Below, one piece after another: positions 55,175 through 63,979 of a DNA stretch of 64,000 nt. Each line of letters opens with the position of its first letter. Positions within the stretch are counted from its first letter, which is position 1. The stretch is taken from positions 3,088,585-3,152,584 of the forward strand of contig JBBCGQ010000001.1 of assembly GCA_037200845.1 (NCBI GenBank), in the 5' to 3' direction. Position numbers and translations under genes: made by a program. The notes under the pieces are model-generated. The model made no database searches and was not told the DNA's origin. It saw only the letters and a program-made list of their open reading frames with translations. This DNA comes from Bauldia sp. (GTDB lineage Bacteria; Pseudomonadota; Alphaproteobacteria; Rhizobiales; Kaistiaceae).

Positions 55175-56151
55175 GTGTGGCCGAGCACCGCGTGCGGCAG
55201 GTACGGCTCGGCCAGCGCCTTCAGTTCGTCGGCCTCGAGCTTGATGTCGAGCGCCGCCACCGCATCGTCGAGATGCGCGGCCTTGCTCGCCCCGATGATC
55301 GGCGCCGTGACGCCGGGCTGCGCCAGCAGCCAGGCTAGCGCCACCTGCGCATTGGGCACGCCGCGCTTCTTCGCGACCTCGGTGACCTTGTCGATGACGT
55401 CGGCATCGCCGCCGTCGCGCTTGTAGAGGCTATGCCCGAATTCGTCGGTCTTGGCGCGCAGCGTCGCGTCGCTCTCGGCCCGCGGTCGCGTCAGCAGGCC
55501 GCGCGCCAGCGGGCTCCACGGGATGACGCCGATCCCCTCCTTGCGGCAGAGCGGCAGCATCTCGCGCTCTTCCTCGCGATAGATGAGGTTGTAGTGGTTT
55601 TGCATCGTCACGAAGCGCGACAGCCCCTCGCGCTCGGCGAGCGCCAGATACTGCGCGAACTGCCACGCGTACATCGACGAGGCGCCGATGTAGAGCGCCT
55701 TGCCCGCCTTCACGACGTCGGTCAGCGCCTCGAGCGTCTCCTCCATCGGCGTCGCCGGGTCGAAGCGGTGGATCTGGTAGAGATCGACGTAGTCCATGCC
55801 GAGGCGCGACAGCGAAGCGTCGATCGCCTGCAGGATGTGCTTGCGCGACAGGCCGCGCATGTTGCCGCCGTTGCCCATGGCGCCGTTGACCTTGGTCGCG
55901 ACGACGATTTCTTCACGCGGCGGCGCGAAGTCCTTCAGCGCCCGCCCGGTGATCTCCTCGCTGACGCCGGTCGAATAGACGTCGGCGGTGTCGAAGAAGG
56001 TGAAGCCGAGATCGACTGCCTTCTTGATCAGCGGCCGGGCGTCCGCCTCCTCCATCATCCACTCGCGCGACGTTTTGGACCCGTACGTCATCATGCCGAG
56101 GCAGATGCGCGAAACGGTCGTGCCGGTGGTACCCAGTCGTGTGTACTGCAT
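55171..56151 (-). CDS. Aldo/keto reductase (YajO/Tas type)
   Basis: 326 residues. Catalytic Asp54, Tyr59, Lys87 and His128 are present, with APIIGASKAAHLDDAVAALDIKL as cofactor loop. The size and GTTGTTVSRICLGMMTYG start match the YajO/PdxI-like subgroup of soluble NADPH-dependent reductases. Coupled to the nucleoside hydrolase by a 4-base overlap. Substrate unknown. Confidence 0.91.
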   Translation of the reverse strand: MQYTRLGTTGTTVSRICLGMMTYGSKTSREWMMEEADARPLIKKAVDLGFTFFDTADVYSTGVSEEITGRALKDFAPPREEIVVATKVNGAMGNGGNMRGLSRKHILQAIDASLSRLGMDYVDLYQIHRFDPATPMEETLEALTDVVKAGKALYIGASSMYAWQFAQYLALAEREGLSRFVTMQNHYNLIYREEEREMLPLCRKEGIGVIPWSPLARGLLTRPRAESDATLRAKTDEFGHSLYKRDGGDADVIDKVTEVAKKRGVPNAQVALAWLLAQPGVTAPIIGASKAAHLDDAVAALDIKLEADELKALAEPYLPHAVLGHT

Positions 56152-56226
56152 GGGGCGGTCCTCGTCGGGGAATGAAGATGCGGCCGGGAGGGCGGCCGCC
56201 TGACGAGGGTTATAGGCCCCGCGGCG

Positions 56227-56964
56227 CTAGCCGACGAGGGCCTGCGCGTCGCCGGTGGCCGAGGCGATACGCCGCTCCGGCGCCCAGCCCGGCCGCGGCC
56301 CGAACACCTGCGCCCGCTCCGCCTGCCCCGAAACGAAGAACGGGTAGCGGCTGTTGATGATCGGCCGCGACGCGTTGACGTCGAGCATCATGAGGCCGAG
56401 CGGCTTGACCAGCAGGGGATACTCGCGCGGCTCGCAGACGGAGACGTGGCCGAACACCTTCTTGTAGAAGGCGCGGTGCTCCTGGCGCACCGTCGCCAGC
56501 ACGATGTCGGCCTCGAAGTATTCCGCCGCCATGTGGCCGATGCGGACGGTGACGTAGGGAAGCTCCGGATTGCGCCCGGCCATCGCCGGATCGACCACGA
56601 ACCGGGTCGGATCGACGATCACCTTGCCGGCTTCCAGTTCCGGCTTGACGAAATCGCCGAACACGTCGGCCGCGACCATGTCTGGATAGTCCGGGCTGCC
56701 GACATGGATGCGGATCGACGAGCACAGGCGCCCGTCGAGATAGATGCCGATCAGCCAGGCATTATCGAGATCGTCGTACCGATCGGACAGGCGGCGGCCG
56801 AAGCTCGGCTGGATCGCGCCCTCCTTGAGGTAGGCGTCGTAACGCAGCCGGAAAATCGCTTCGCGGGCCTCGTCCGTCTCGGCGCGCCGGTATTCCACCC
56901 GCTTGAGAAACGACTGAATGCGTTCCGCAAGACTGAGCGGCGAAGCGACCGCAGGCGCAGCCAT
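56227..56964 (-). CDS. FeeM-like N-acyl amino acid synthase / GNAT acyltransferase
   Basis: 245 residues. The N-terminal half has the FeeM/autoinducer-synthase-like pattern FRLRYDAYLKEGAI, SDRYDDLDNAWLIGIYLDGRLCSSIRIHV; the middle has DPTRFVVDPAMAGRNPELPYVTVRIGHMAAEYFEADIVLATVRQEHRAFYKKVFG. These enzymes transfer acyl chains from acyl-ACP to amino acids. It is not a LuxI: the conserved LuxI Arg/Phe/Trp set is not clear and no LuxR neighbour exists. Strong gaggag Shine-Dalgarno. Monocistronic; the 291-base gap upstream of it toward the GGDEF-EAL gene holds no gene. Confidence 0.8.
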   Translation of the reverse strand: MAAPAVASPLSLAERIQSFLKRVEYRRAETDEAREAIFRLRYDAYLKEGAIQPSFGRRLSDRYDDLDNAWLIGIYLDGRLCSSIRIHVGSPDYPDMVAADVFGDFVKPELEAGKVIVDPTRFVVDPAMAGRNPELPYVTVRIGHMAAEYFEADIVLATVRQEHRAFYKKVFGHVSVCEPREYPLLVKPLGLMMLDVNASRPIINSRYPFFVSGQAERAQVFGPRPGWAPERRIASATGDAQALVG

Positions 56965-57255
56965 GACACACTCCTCGAACGCGACACAGGTGCCGCCGAC
57001 CCGAGGAACATGATTAACGAATCGTTAAGCGAAGTAAAGAATTAGTGTTAACTTTCTACGCATGGCTGCTCCGCAAATAACGCAAAATGCGCTGTCTGCG
57101 TGGCAAAGTTGTTCCGGTGTGACCGAAGGATGACAGTCGTGCCAATACGGCACAGCGCCAGCATCGCAAGGTGTGCGGGCTACGATGTCAGGGGAATGCC
57201 GGTAATTACCTCGGGCCGAACGCCGCGCGTTTCCGCGGCGCAAGCATCGGCAGGT

Positions 57256-59565
57256 CTAGGCGACCCGCTCCAGCATCTGCGGGATGGTGCTGTCGAGCAG
57301 CAGCCGCACTTCCTTGGCCGGCAGCGCCGGCGCAAACAGCCAGCCCTGCGCCTCGGTGACGCTTTCCTCGGCCGCGATCAGGGCAAGTTGCTCTGCCGTC
57401 TCAATGCCTTCGACCGTAACGGCGAGGCCCAGTTCGGCCGACAGCTTGGCGATACCGCGCAGCAGTACGAGGGCCCGGTCGCCGGTCTCGAGCCCCTCGA
57501 GGAACGAGCGGTCGATCTTGACCTTGTTGAGCGGCAGGCTCTGCAGGTAGCTCAGGCTCGAATAGCCCGTGCCGAAATCGTCCAGCGAGATGCGCACGCC
57601 GAAGTCGCGCAGCTCGTGCAGGATGGCGCGCGTCGCCTTGGTGTCCTGGAACAGGACGGATTCGGTGATCTCGATCTCCAGCCGGCTCGGGTCGAGGTTG
57701 GTCTCGGCCAGGGCCTCCTGGATCGTCTTCACGACATTGCCGCGGCGGAACTGGTTGGCCGACAGGTTGACCGCGACGCGTACGTCAGCCGGCCAGGTCG
57801 CGCACGTCTTGCAGGCTTCGGTCAGCACCCACTTCCCGAGGTCTACGATCAGGCCCATCTCCTCGGCGACCGGAATGAACTCGGCCGGCGAGATCATGCC
57901 GCGCAGCGGATGCGGCCAGCGCACCAGCGCCTCGCACGTCGAGATGCGCTTGGTCTTCAGGTCGAACAGCGGCTGGTAGAACACCTGGAAGGAGCTGTTG
58001 GCGAGCGCATTGCGCAGGTCGAGCTCCAGCGTGCGGCGCGCATGCGCGCGGATATCCATCTCCGGCTCGAAGAAGCGGAAGGTGCCGCGCTGGTCGGCCT
58101 TCGCCCAATAGAGCGCCATGTCGGCGATCTTGAGCAGGTGGTCCGGCCCGGTGGCGTCGCGCGGCGACAGCGCAATGCCTACCGACGCGCCGATCACGAC
58201 CTGGTGGCCATCGACTTCGTACGTGTCGCTGAGCGCCGAGACGATGCGGCGGGCGAGATGGGCGGCGTCCTCGGCGCCGGCGATCGGCGACTGCACGACC
58301 ACGAATTCGTCGCCGCCGAAGCGCGCGACGATGTCGGAGGCGCGGACGAGATGCCGCAGGCGATCGGCGACCGCACGCAGCAGCACGTCGCCGCGCGGAT
58401 GGCCGAGGGTGTCGTTCACCTGCTTGAACTGGTCGAGGTCGACGAACATGACCGCGACCGGGTTGGAGCCGGCGGCGGCCAGCGTCTTGTCCATCTGCTC
58501 GCGCAGGAACATGCGGTTCGGCAGGCCGGTCAGCGAATCGTAGCGGGCGAGATGGCTGATGCGCATCTCGGCCGACTTGCGCTCGGTAATGTCCTCGATC
58601 AGCACGACCGAGCCGCCGTTCGCCATCTGCTGGAAGGTCAGGCTGAGCGTGCGCCCGTCCTGCTTCTGGATGGTGAAGCCGGTGTTCTGGATGCCGCGCA
58701 GCCGCGCCTCGATGTCGGTCGCCAGCCGGTCGAGCTCGGAGCGCAGGATCGTGCCGGCCTCGACGCAGTCGAGCACCAGCTCGCGCACCGTCTGGCCCTT
58801 GCGGTCGCCGCGCGCGGCAAGGCCGAGGATCTCGCCCAGCCGCTTGTTGGTCACCACCACGCGCCGGTCGGCGTCGAACATGCAAAGGCCGTGCGGCATG
58901 TTGTTGAGCGCGGTGTCGAAGCGCGCCGCCAGCACCGCGACGTCGCGCGCCGCGATGACGGCGTCGAGCAGCGTGCGCCGCAGCCGGTCCGAGATGAACT
59001 TGAAGCTGATGAAGAACGCCGCGATCAGCACCGCGCTCGCCGTGTAGTAAAGATCGAACGGCAGCAGCAGCGCGACGACGACCGGAATGCCGTCGACCAG
59101 GATCAGCACCGCGACCAGCCGCGCGCTGCCGAAGTTGCGGCCCGAGATGCCGATCATGTACGCGATCGTCCCCGAGATGCTCATCATGTACAGGAACGGA
59201 TCGTTGGTCGTCGCGAAGACGACCAGGCACCAGACGCCGAGCATGCCCATGAAGGTCGCGGCGCCGGTGACGTAGCGCAGCTCCCAGTGCCGCGCGACTT
59301 CCATGCGCGTCATCTGAGGACGCTGGTGCGCGTAGATCGACATGTCGATGGCACGCAGGAACGCGATCGCGACCATCGTGCCCCACACGGCATAGAGCAG
59401 GCCGTCGTGCGTCTTCCACGCCGACAGCAGCACGGCCAGCGAAATGGCGACCGAACCGACGAACAGAGTCCGGCGCTCGGTGTAGAGCGAATCCACGAGG
59501 GGCGCGTACACCTCGATCGGGAGATCGGCTGTGCGCCGGGAACGCCTGAACTGCAAATTGAACAT
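57256..59565 (-). CDS. Membrane-bound PAS-GGDEF-EAL protein with intact catalytic motifs
   Basis: 769 residues. About six N-terminal membrane helices (35-215, MASE-like sensor), then PAS (about 215-330; GLCMFDADRRVVVTNKRLGEILG), GGDEF (about 345-500; ARFGGDEFVVV) and EAL (about 515-760; CEALVRWPHP, EIEITES, LDDFGTGYSSL, VEGIET). Both active-site sets are complete, so it could make and degrade cyclic-di-GMP. This contrasts with the degenerate copy at 2202. It controls motile/sessile behaviour in general; targets unknown. Confidence 0.94.
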   Translation of the reverse strand: MFNLQFRRSRRTADLPIEVYAPLVDSLYTERRTLFVGSVAISLAVLLSAWKTHDGLLYAVWGTMVAIAFLRAIDMSIYAHQRPQMTRMEVARHWELRYVTGAATFMGMLGVWCLVVFATTNDPFLYMMSISGTIAYMIGISGRNFGSARLVAVLILVDGIPVVVALLLPFDLYYTASAVLIAAFFISFKFISDRLRRTLLDAVIAARDVAVLAARFDTALNNMPHGLCMFDADRRVVVTNKRLGEILGLAARGDRKGQTVRELVLDCVEAGTILRSELDRLATDIEARLRGIQNTGFTIQKQDGRTLSLTFQQMANGGSVVLIEDITERKSAEMRISHLARYDSLTGLPNRMFLREQMDKTLAAAGSNPVAVMFVDLDQFKQVNDTLGHPRGDVLLRAVADRLRHLVRASDIVARFGGDEFVVVQSPIAGAEDAAHLARRIVSALSDTYEVDGHQVVIGASVGIALSPRDATGPDHLLKIADMALYWAKADQRGTFRFFEPEMDIRAHARRTLELDLRNALANSSFQVFYQPLFDLKTKRISTCEALVRWPHPLRGMISPAEFIPVAEEMGLIVDLGKWVLTEACKTCATWPADVRVAVNLSANQFRRGNVVKTIQEALAETNLDPSRLEIEITESVLFQDTKATRAILHELRDFGVRISLDDFGTGYSSLSYLQSLPLNKVKIDRSFLEGLETGDRALVLLRGIAKLSAELGLAVTVEGIETAEQLALIAAEESVTEAQGWLFAPALPAKEVRLLLDSTIPQMLERVA

Positions 59566-59774
59566 AAGTCGCCGCGACTAAAAGGAATTTGCACGGCAAC
59601 ACTTGACCGATTTCTCTAAAAATTCCCTTCAGGTTTTGCCGACAAATCGGATCATTGTCAGCATCGGGCGCCGCAGCCCCTGATTTGAATTGACGAGCGC
59701 CGCAGTTTCCCGCGCAGGAATCGCTACGCTCTGCCCGCTCGCGTAAACACTTCGTTTGCCATGACGCGAAAGGC

Positions 59775-60644
59775 TTAACCGGCCATTGCTCCAACCCGCC
59801 GATTGACGAAGCCGATGCCGGCGGCGTCTCCAACCTTGAAGATTTCGTCGCGCGCGATCGCGTATTCGGCGTCCGTGAGATGCTCCATCATCAGCGGCAC
59901 CTCGCGCCCAAGCTTCTCGAGACAGGCGAGGAAGACGCGATAATCCATGGTGCCCTTGCCGATGATGATCTCGTCGAAGTGCAGCGCCGCCTGATGGTAA
60001 AGGATGATGTCCTTGGCATGGCACGAAACGATCCAAGGCCCGAGCTTGTCGAATATCTCGCGGAGCAGCGTCGGCGTGTTGAAGTAGGTGCGCGGCGTCA
60101 TCACGAGGTTGACCGGATCGACGTGGCAGCCGAATTCCGGCCGATCGACCGCCTTGATCAGCTTGACGTACATATCGACGGAGTCGGGCAGACTGTACTG
60201 CTCCATCTCCAGCGCGAACTTCGCCCGCTTTGGCTTCACCGTGTCGATCAGGTAGCGCGCCGCCTCGACGGCGTCGTCGAACGCCTCGTCGGAGAGATTG
60301 TGCGCGTTCGGCCCGTAGTCCGAGCCGGGCTCATACGAGCCGATGAAGCTGACCGCGCACTTCGCCCCCACCGCATCTGCGATCACCAGCTTCTCCGCCG
60401 CGATCTCGCGGTGCGCCTTCCTGACGGCGGCATCGCGCGTCACGAGATTGCGCCAGATGCCGACCTCGGCGATGGCGACGTTCTCCGCTGCGAAGGCCTT
60501 CTCGATCGCCGCCAGCCGCTGCGTGTCCTTGATCGTGACCGGCGGGCAATACGCGGCGCCGTAGCCGTAGGCGCGGTGCGCCCTGGCGAAGGCGACTGGG
60601 TCGCCGTCGCCGCCCGGAATGCCGTTGCCGCCCAGTCTGATCAT
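59775..60644 (-). CDS. Sugar phosphate isomerase/epimerase (TIM-barrel) family
   Basis: 289 residues of the xylose-isomerase-like AP-endonuclease-2 fold. Metal ligands are suggested by LEMEQYSLP (Glu), FGCHVDPVNLV (His/Asp), VSCHAKDI (His) and MMEHL (Glu). Such proteins interconvert keto- and aldo-sugars or inositol derivatives. Strong gggagg Shine-Dalgarno. The 209-base gap before the membrane GGDEF gene contains no gene. Substrate unknown. Confidence 0.88.
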   Translation of the reverse strand: MIRLGGNGIPGGDGDPVAFARAHRAYGYGAAYCPPVTIKDTQRLAAIEKAFAAENVAIAEVGIWRNLVTRDAAVRKAHREIAAEKLVIADAVGAKCAVSFIGSYEPGSDYGPNAHNLSDEAFDDAVEAARYLIDTVKPKRAKFALEMEQYSLPDSVDMYVKLIKAVDRPEFGCHVDPVNLVMTPRTYFNTPTLLREIFDKLGPWIVSCHAKDIILYHQAALHFDEIIIGKGTMDYRVFLACLEKLGREVPLMMEHLTDAEYAIARDEIFKVGDAAGIGFVNRRVGAMAG

Positions 60645-60781
60645 CGTCGCTCCTCCCGGCTTTTGCTCGACCTTGGAGCGCGCCGGTGGCCGCGGTCAAT
60701 GCCGGCAATGTCCCGGTTCAGCAGTGGATTGCGCTTCGCCGCGCCGCAGGGTCTACTTGCCGCTCGAGCTGGGGAGCTCCC

Positions 60782-61444
60782 GTGGAACAGGAACTGACCG
60801 CACCGCCGCTGCCGGCCGAAGAGCGCATCGAAAGCGCCTCGGAAATTCTGCGCTCGCTCGCGGCCCGGCCCGAGGCCCACATCCCGTTCGGCGCGGTCGT
60901 GTCCGCGGCCGGCTCCCGCGTCCACGGCATCGCGCTGTTCCTGTTCGTCCTGCCCGAAACCCTGCCGCTGCCGTTGCCAAGCGCCTCGGGCGTGCTCGGC
61001 ATCCCGCTGCTTATCATCTCCGCCCACCTCGCGATTTTCGGCGAGGCCGCCACCCTGCCGCAGCGCGTGCTCGACCTGAAGATTCCGCGCCAGGTGTTCG
61101 TCGCGATCTCGAAATACATCGGCCCGATCCTGGCGTGGCTCGAAAAAATCTCGCGGCCGCGCTGGAACTTCTTCGTCCGTGAGGAACGGGCGATGGGCGT
61201 CCTCTGTTTCTATCTCTCGGTAATCCTCTGGCTGCCGCTGCCGCTGGTCAACGCGCCGCCGGCGATCTGCCTCGCCGCCGTCGCCCTCGGCATCATCCAT
61301 CGCGACGGCGTTCTCATCGCCGCCGGCCTCGCCGGCGCCGTGGCGCTCACCGCGATGCTTTTCCTGCTCGGCGACCTGATCACGCGCCTCGCCCACTGGC
61401 TGCTTGGTTTCGTCTGGCCGCAGGCACCGTCCTCCCCGACTTGA
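60782..61444 (+). CDS. ExoD-family membrane protein
   Basis: 220 residues of the exopolysaccharide synthesis ExoD family: a short cytoplasmic lead, GAVVSAAGSRVHGIALFLFVLPETLPLPLPSASGVLGIPLLIISA, and about four C-terminal helices. ExoD is needed for full exopolysaccharide production and alkaline tolerance in Sinorhizobium. GTG start with ggggag six bases upstream. The stop codon overlaps the first TetR operator of the downstream MFS gene. Confidence 0.85.
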   Translation: MEQELTAPPLPAEERIESASEILRSLAARPEAHIPFGAVVSAAGSRVHGIALFLFVLPETLPLPLPSASGVLGIPLLIISAHLAIFGEAATLPQRVLDLKIPRQVFVAISKYIGPILAWLEKISRPRWNFFVREERAMGVLCFYLSVILWLPLPLVNAPPAICLAAVALGIIHRDGVLIAAGLAGAVALTAMLFLLGDLITRLAHWLLGFVWPQAPSSPT

Positions 61445-61454
61445 ACAGAGTTCA
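61442..61454. promoter_or_regulatory. TetR-type operator 1 (TGAAC-AGA-GTTCA)
   Basis: Perfect 5-3-5 inverted repeat TGAACAGAGTTCA, 43 bases before the MFS gene. One of six such palindromes in this 2.2-kb region; the next is 24 bases away. It includes the exoD stop codon. Confidence 0.8.
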
Positions 61455-61465
61455 CGTTGCTGGTA

Positions 61466-61478
61466 TGAACGTCGTTCA
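61466..61478. promoter_or_regulatory. TetR-type operator 2 (TGAAC-GTC-GTTCA)
   Basis: Perfect palindrome TGAACGTCGTTCA, 19 bases before the MFS ATG. It covers the probable -10 region of the MFS promoter, as expected for repression. Confidence 0.8.
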
Positions 61479-61496
61479 AACCAAGGGACGACGATC

Positions 61497-62816
61497 ATGC
61501 GGCCGCAGCTCAGCACCTGGCGCCAGGCAAGCCTCAGCCTCTACTGGTTCGCGTCCAACGCCCACTGGGCCGCGATTCTGATCACGCTGCTTCCGCTGCA
61601 GGCGGAGGCGATCGGCGGCCACGAATTCAAGGGCACGACGCTCGGCCAGATCCTGCTCGCCGGCGCCTTCGTCTCGATGATCGCGGCGCCGCTCTTCGGC
61701 GCCTGGAGCGACCGCGTGCGCACCCGCTGGGGCCGGCGCAAGCCCTTCCTCGTCGTCGGCACGGTCGGCAACGTCGTCGGCCTCGTCGCCCTCGCCTTCA
61801 TCCCCAGCGAGCCCGCCGCGCTGCCGCTCTACATCGCCGCCTTCATCTGGATCGAGCTGTTCTCCAACGTCGCCACCGCGCCCTACTCCGCCCTCATCCC
61901 CGACGTCGTGCCGAAGGAACAGCGCGGCTCGGCGAGCGGCTGGCTCGGCCTGATGCTGATGCTGGGATCCTTCGTCGGGGGCATAACCGGGCTCGTGCTG
62001 CCCGCGATCGGCGGCATCCGCGGCGCCTACATCGGCCTCGCGGTGATCATGCTCGGCGGCATGCTCGGCACCGTGCTGACAGTGAAGGAACCGGAGCCGC
62101 CGGTCGTGCCGCCCTTCCGCGCCGGCGAATTCGTGCGCGGCCTCATCCAGCCGTTCAAGTCGCGCGATTTTTCCTGGGTTTTCTGGACCCGCCTGCTGAT
62201 GACGCTCGGCGTTTTCACGGTGCAGGAGTTCCTGCAGTTCTACATGCGCGACGTCGTCGCCGGCGGCGCCGCGACCTACCCGTACACGTTCTTCGGCACG
62301 CAGCTCGCCGACAACGCACCGGCCGCGACGTCGTTCTTCATCCTCGCCCTGCTCGTCGGCGCCGTCGCCAGTTCGCTGGTCGCCGGCCGGCTTTCCGATC
62401 GCCACGGCCGCAAGCGCATCGTCTACGTTTCCGGCGCGCTGCAGGCGCTGGTCGTTGCGGCGTTCATCTTCTCCGGCCGCTTCGAGCTCGTGGTCATCAT
62501 GGGCATCGTCTTCGGCGTCGGCTTCGGCGCCTACCAGGCGGTCGACTGGGCGCTCGCCGCCGACGTGCTGCCGAGCGAGGAGGACTACGCCAAGGACATG
62601 GGCGTCTGGCACGTCGCCTTCACGCTACCGCAGGTGCTGGCGACGCCGATCGGCGGCTTCCTGCTCGATCATTTCCAAAGGGTCGGCAAGACCACCGGCC
62701 AGCCGACGCTCGGCTACACCGTGCTGCTCGCGCTGGCCTTCGTCTACTTCCTGCTCGGCACCGTGCTGATCCGGCAGGTCAGCGTTGGCGGCGTCCCGAA
62801 GGCGCCGCCGCGATGA
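61497..62816 (+). CDS. MFS transporter (GPH/sugar-cation symporter type)
   Basis: 439 residues with twelve predicted membrane helices. MFS loop signature GAWSDRVRTRWGRRKPFLVVG between helices 2 and 3, and GRLSDRHGRKRIVYVSG in the second half. Likely exports or imports a sugar or lipid-like solute; not resolvable. ATG start after two palindromic operators; the 3' end overlaps the convergent tetR gene by 38 bases. Repressed by that TetR in all likelihood. Confidence 0.9.
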   Translation: MRPQLSTWRQASLSLYWFASNAHWAAILITLLPLQAEAIGGHEFKGTTLGQILLAGAFVSMIAAPLFGAWSDRVRTRWGRRKPFLVVGTVGNVVGLVALAFIPSEPAALPLYIAAFIWIELFSNVATAPYSALIPDVVPKEQRGSASGWLGLMLMLGSFVGGITGLVLPAIGGIRGAYIGLAVIMLGGMLGTVLTVKEPEPPVVPPFRAGEFVRGLIQPFKSRDFSWVFWTRLLMTLGVFTVQEFLQFYMRDVVAGGAATYPYTFFGTQLADNAPAATSFFILALLVGAVASSLVAGRLSDRHGRKRIVYVSGALQALVVAAFIFSGRFELVVIMGIVFGVGFGAYQAVDWALAADVLPSEEDYAKDMGVWHVAFTLPQVLATPIGGFLLDHFQRVGKTTGQPTLGYTVLLALAFVYFLLGTVLIRQVSVGGVPKAPPR

Positions 62817-63456
62817 GGCCGGTGCCGACGATGCCGACGAACGCGCGCACCTGATCGCCGAGCACCGACACCGGCAGCGACTTGAGCTTGGAGTCGAGGC
62901 TGAGGCTGACGATGCCGTGCACGGCGGAAAACATCGTGCGCGCCAACAGCATCCGCTGCTTGTCGTCCATATCCGGCCGCAGCGCCGCCAGCGGCTTCTC
63001 GACCAGCAGGAACAGCCGCGCCTGATCGGCGAGATAGGAGTCCGGCATCGCGTCCGCCGACGCCATCCGGTGCTCGAACAGCGCCCGCCAGCGCGGCTGA
63101 TTCTGCACCGCGAAGTCGAGGTACGCCTCGGCGAGCGCCACAAGCGCGGCGGCCGGGTCGATGCCCTCGCGCGCCTTCGCCCGCCGCGCGCCGAACTGCT
63201 CGAACAGCGACAGCGTCCGCGAGTTGACCTCGAAGATGATCGCGTCGAGGTGCGGGAAGACGTTGTAGATCGCGCCCAGCGAACAGCCGACCGCCTCGGC
63301 GAGGTCGCGGGCATTGAGCCCGGCGACGCCCTCGGCCGCGATGACCTTCTCAGCCGCGGCGATCAGGTCGGCGCGCAACGCCGAGCGGCGCTCAGCTGCT
63401 TTCGGCGTGAGATGCGACACCGCCTTCTCCGTGCGGACCTTTCTGGCTGCGGCCAC
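62779..63456 (-). CDS. TetR-family regulator with WHG-type C-terminal domain
   Basis: 225 residues. The N-terminal helix-turn-helix (RADLIAAAEKVIAAEGVAGLNARDLAEAVGCSLGAIYNVFPHLDAIIFEVNSR, about 28-80) is followed by a ligand domain with PRWRALFEHRM, typical of the WHG group. Short AT-rich -10 region; GTG start. A TGAACGATGTTCA palindrome lies 21 bases before the start, so it probably represses itself, the MFS gene and the small gene at 63725. Confidence 0.9.
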   Translation of the reverse strand: MAAARKVRTEKAVSHLTPKAAERRSALRADLIAAAEKVIAAEGVAGLNARDLAEAVGCSLGAIYNVFPHLDAIIFEVNSRTLSLFEQFGARRAKAREGIDPAAALVALAEAYLDFAVQNQPRWRALFEHRMASADAMPDSYLADQARLFLLVEKPLAALRPDMDDKQRMLLARTMFSAVHGIVSLSLDSKLKSLPVSVLGDQVRAFVGIVGTGLIAAAPSGRRQR

Positions 63457-63476
63457 GATTTTTCGATTCGGTTTGA

Positions 63477-63489
63477 TGAACGATGTTCA
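63477..63489. promoter_or_regulatory. TetR operator 3 (TGAAC-GAT-GTTCA)
   Basis: Perfect palindrome TGAACGATGTTCA 21 bases upstream of the tetR GTG start. Expected autoregulatory site. Confidence 0.8.
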
Positions 63490-63616
63490 GCCCGTATTGG
63501 CACCAGTCGCCATTCCGCACAAGTTAAATCGCCGCCATGCGCTTCGCGAGAAGACTGCAAAGGACAAGTGAATTCAGCCGCTTAGGGAAACGCCGCAACA
63601 TTCGGTCGCGCCGCCA

Positions 63617-63629
63617 TGAACAGAGTTCA
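63617..63629. promoter_or_regulatory. TetR operator 4 (TGAAC-AGA-GTTCA)
   Basis: Perfect palindrome TGAACAGAGTTCA, identical in the core to operator 1, in the triple array upstream of the small membrane protein gene. Flanked by A on the left and T on the right. Confidence 0.8.
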
Positions 63630-63639
63630 TTTTATGTCT

Positions 63640-63652
63640 TGAACACTGTTCA
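63640..63652. promoter_or_regulatory. TetR operator 5 (TGAAC-ACT-GTTCA)
   Basis: Perfect palindrome TGAACACTGTTCA, 23 bases after operator 4 and 26 bases before operator 6. Confidence 0.8.
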
Positions 63653-63665
63653 AACCTGTATATGT

Positions 63666-63678
63666 TGAACGTCGTTCA
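63666..63678. promoter_or_regulatory. TetR operator 6 (TGAAC-GTC-GTTCA)
   Basis: Perfect palindrome TGAACGTCGTTCA, 47 bases before the small gene, identical to operator 2 including the flanking AA. Confidence 0.8.
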
Positions 63679-63724
63679 AACGCGGTCCGCGCGGGATCGC
63701 GAAACCAAAACGGAGGGACCGAAA

Positions 63725-63979
63725 ATGGAACTCGTGCTAAACATCAGGACACTGGGGACGGGGGCAAACGGGGGGAACGGGGAGGATGCGCGCGGCGCCG
63801 ATGCCGGCGGCCTGTCGTGGGCGGTGCGCCTAGCGTTCGCGGTCGCAGCGGTCGGCGCAGCCTGGTTCATCATGAACGATGGCCAGTTCAGCGACATCGC
63901 CGCGCAGATCCTGGGCCGCGCCCACAGCACCGCGCTGCCCGGCCCGCTCGGCACCCTCTTCGCCGCTCTGCCCGGCTGA
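63725..63979 (+). CDS. Small single-pass membrane protein under TetR control
   Basis: 84 residues: a Gly/Asn-rich lead (NIRTLGTGANGGNGEDARGADAGG), one membrane helix (LSWAVRLAFAVAAVGAAWFIM, about 30-50), and a short tail. No family recognised. Shine-Dalgarno cggaggg seven bases before the ATG. Three TetR palindromes precede it. It is followed by a possible Shine-Dalgarno (gggagg at 63987-63992) for a gene starting beyond the window, so it may head an operon. Confidence 0.8.
   Translation: MELVLNIRTLGTGANGGNGEDARGADAGGLSWAVRLAFAVAAVGAAWFIMNDGQFSDIAAQILGRAHSTALPGPLGTLFAALPG

Noticed and set aside
56227..56964. LuxI-type acyl-homoserine lactone synthase
   Set aside because: No LuxR neighbour and the sequence fits FeeM-type acyltransferases better.
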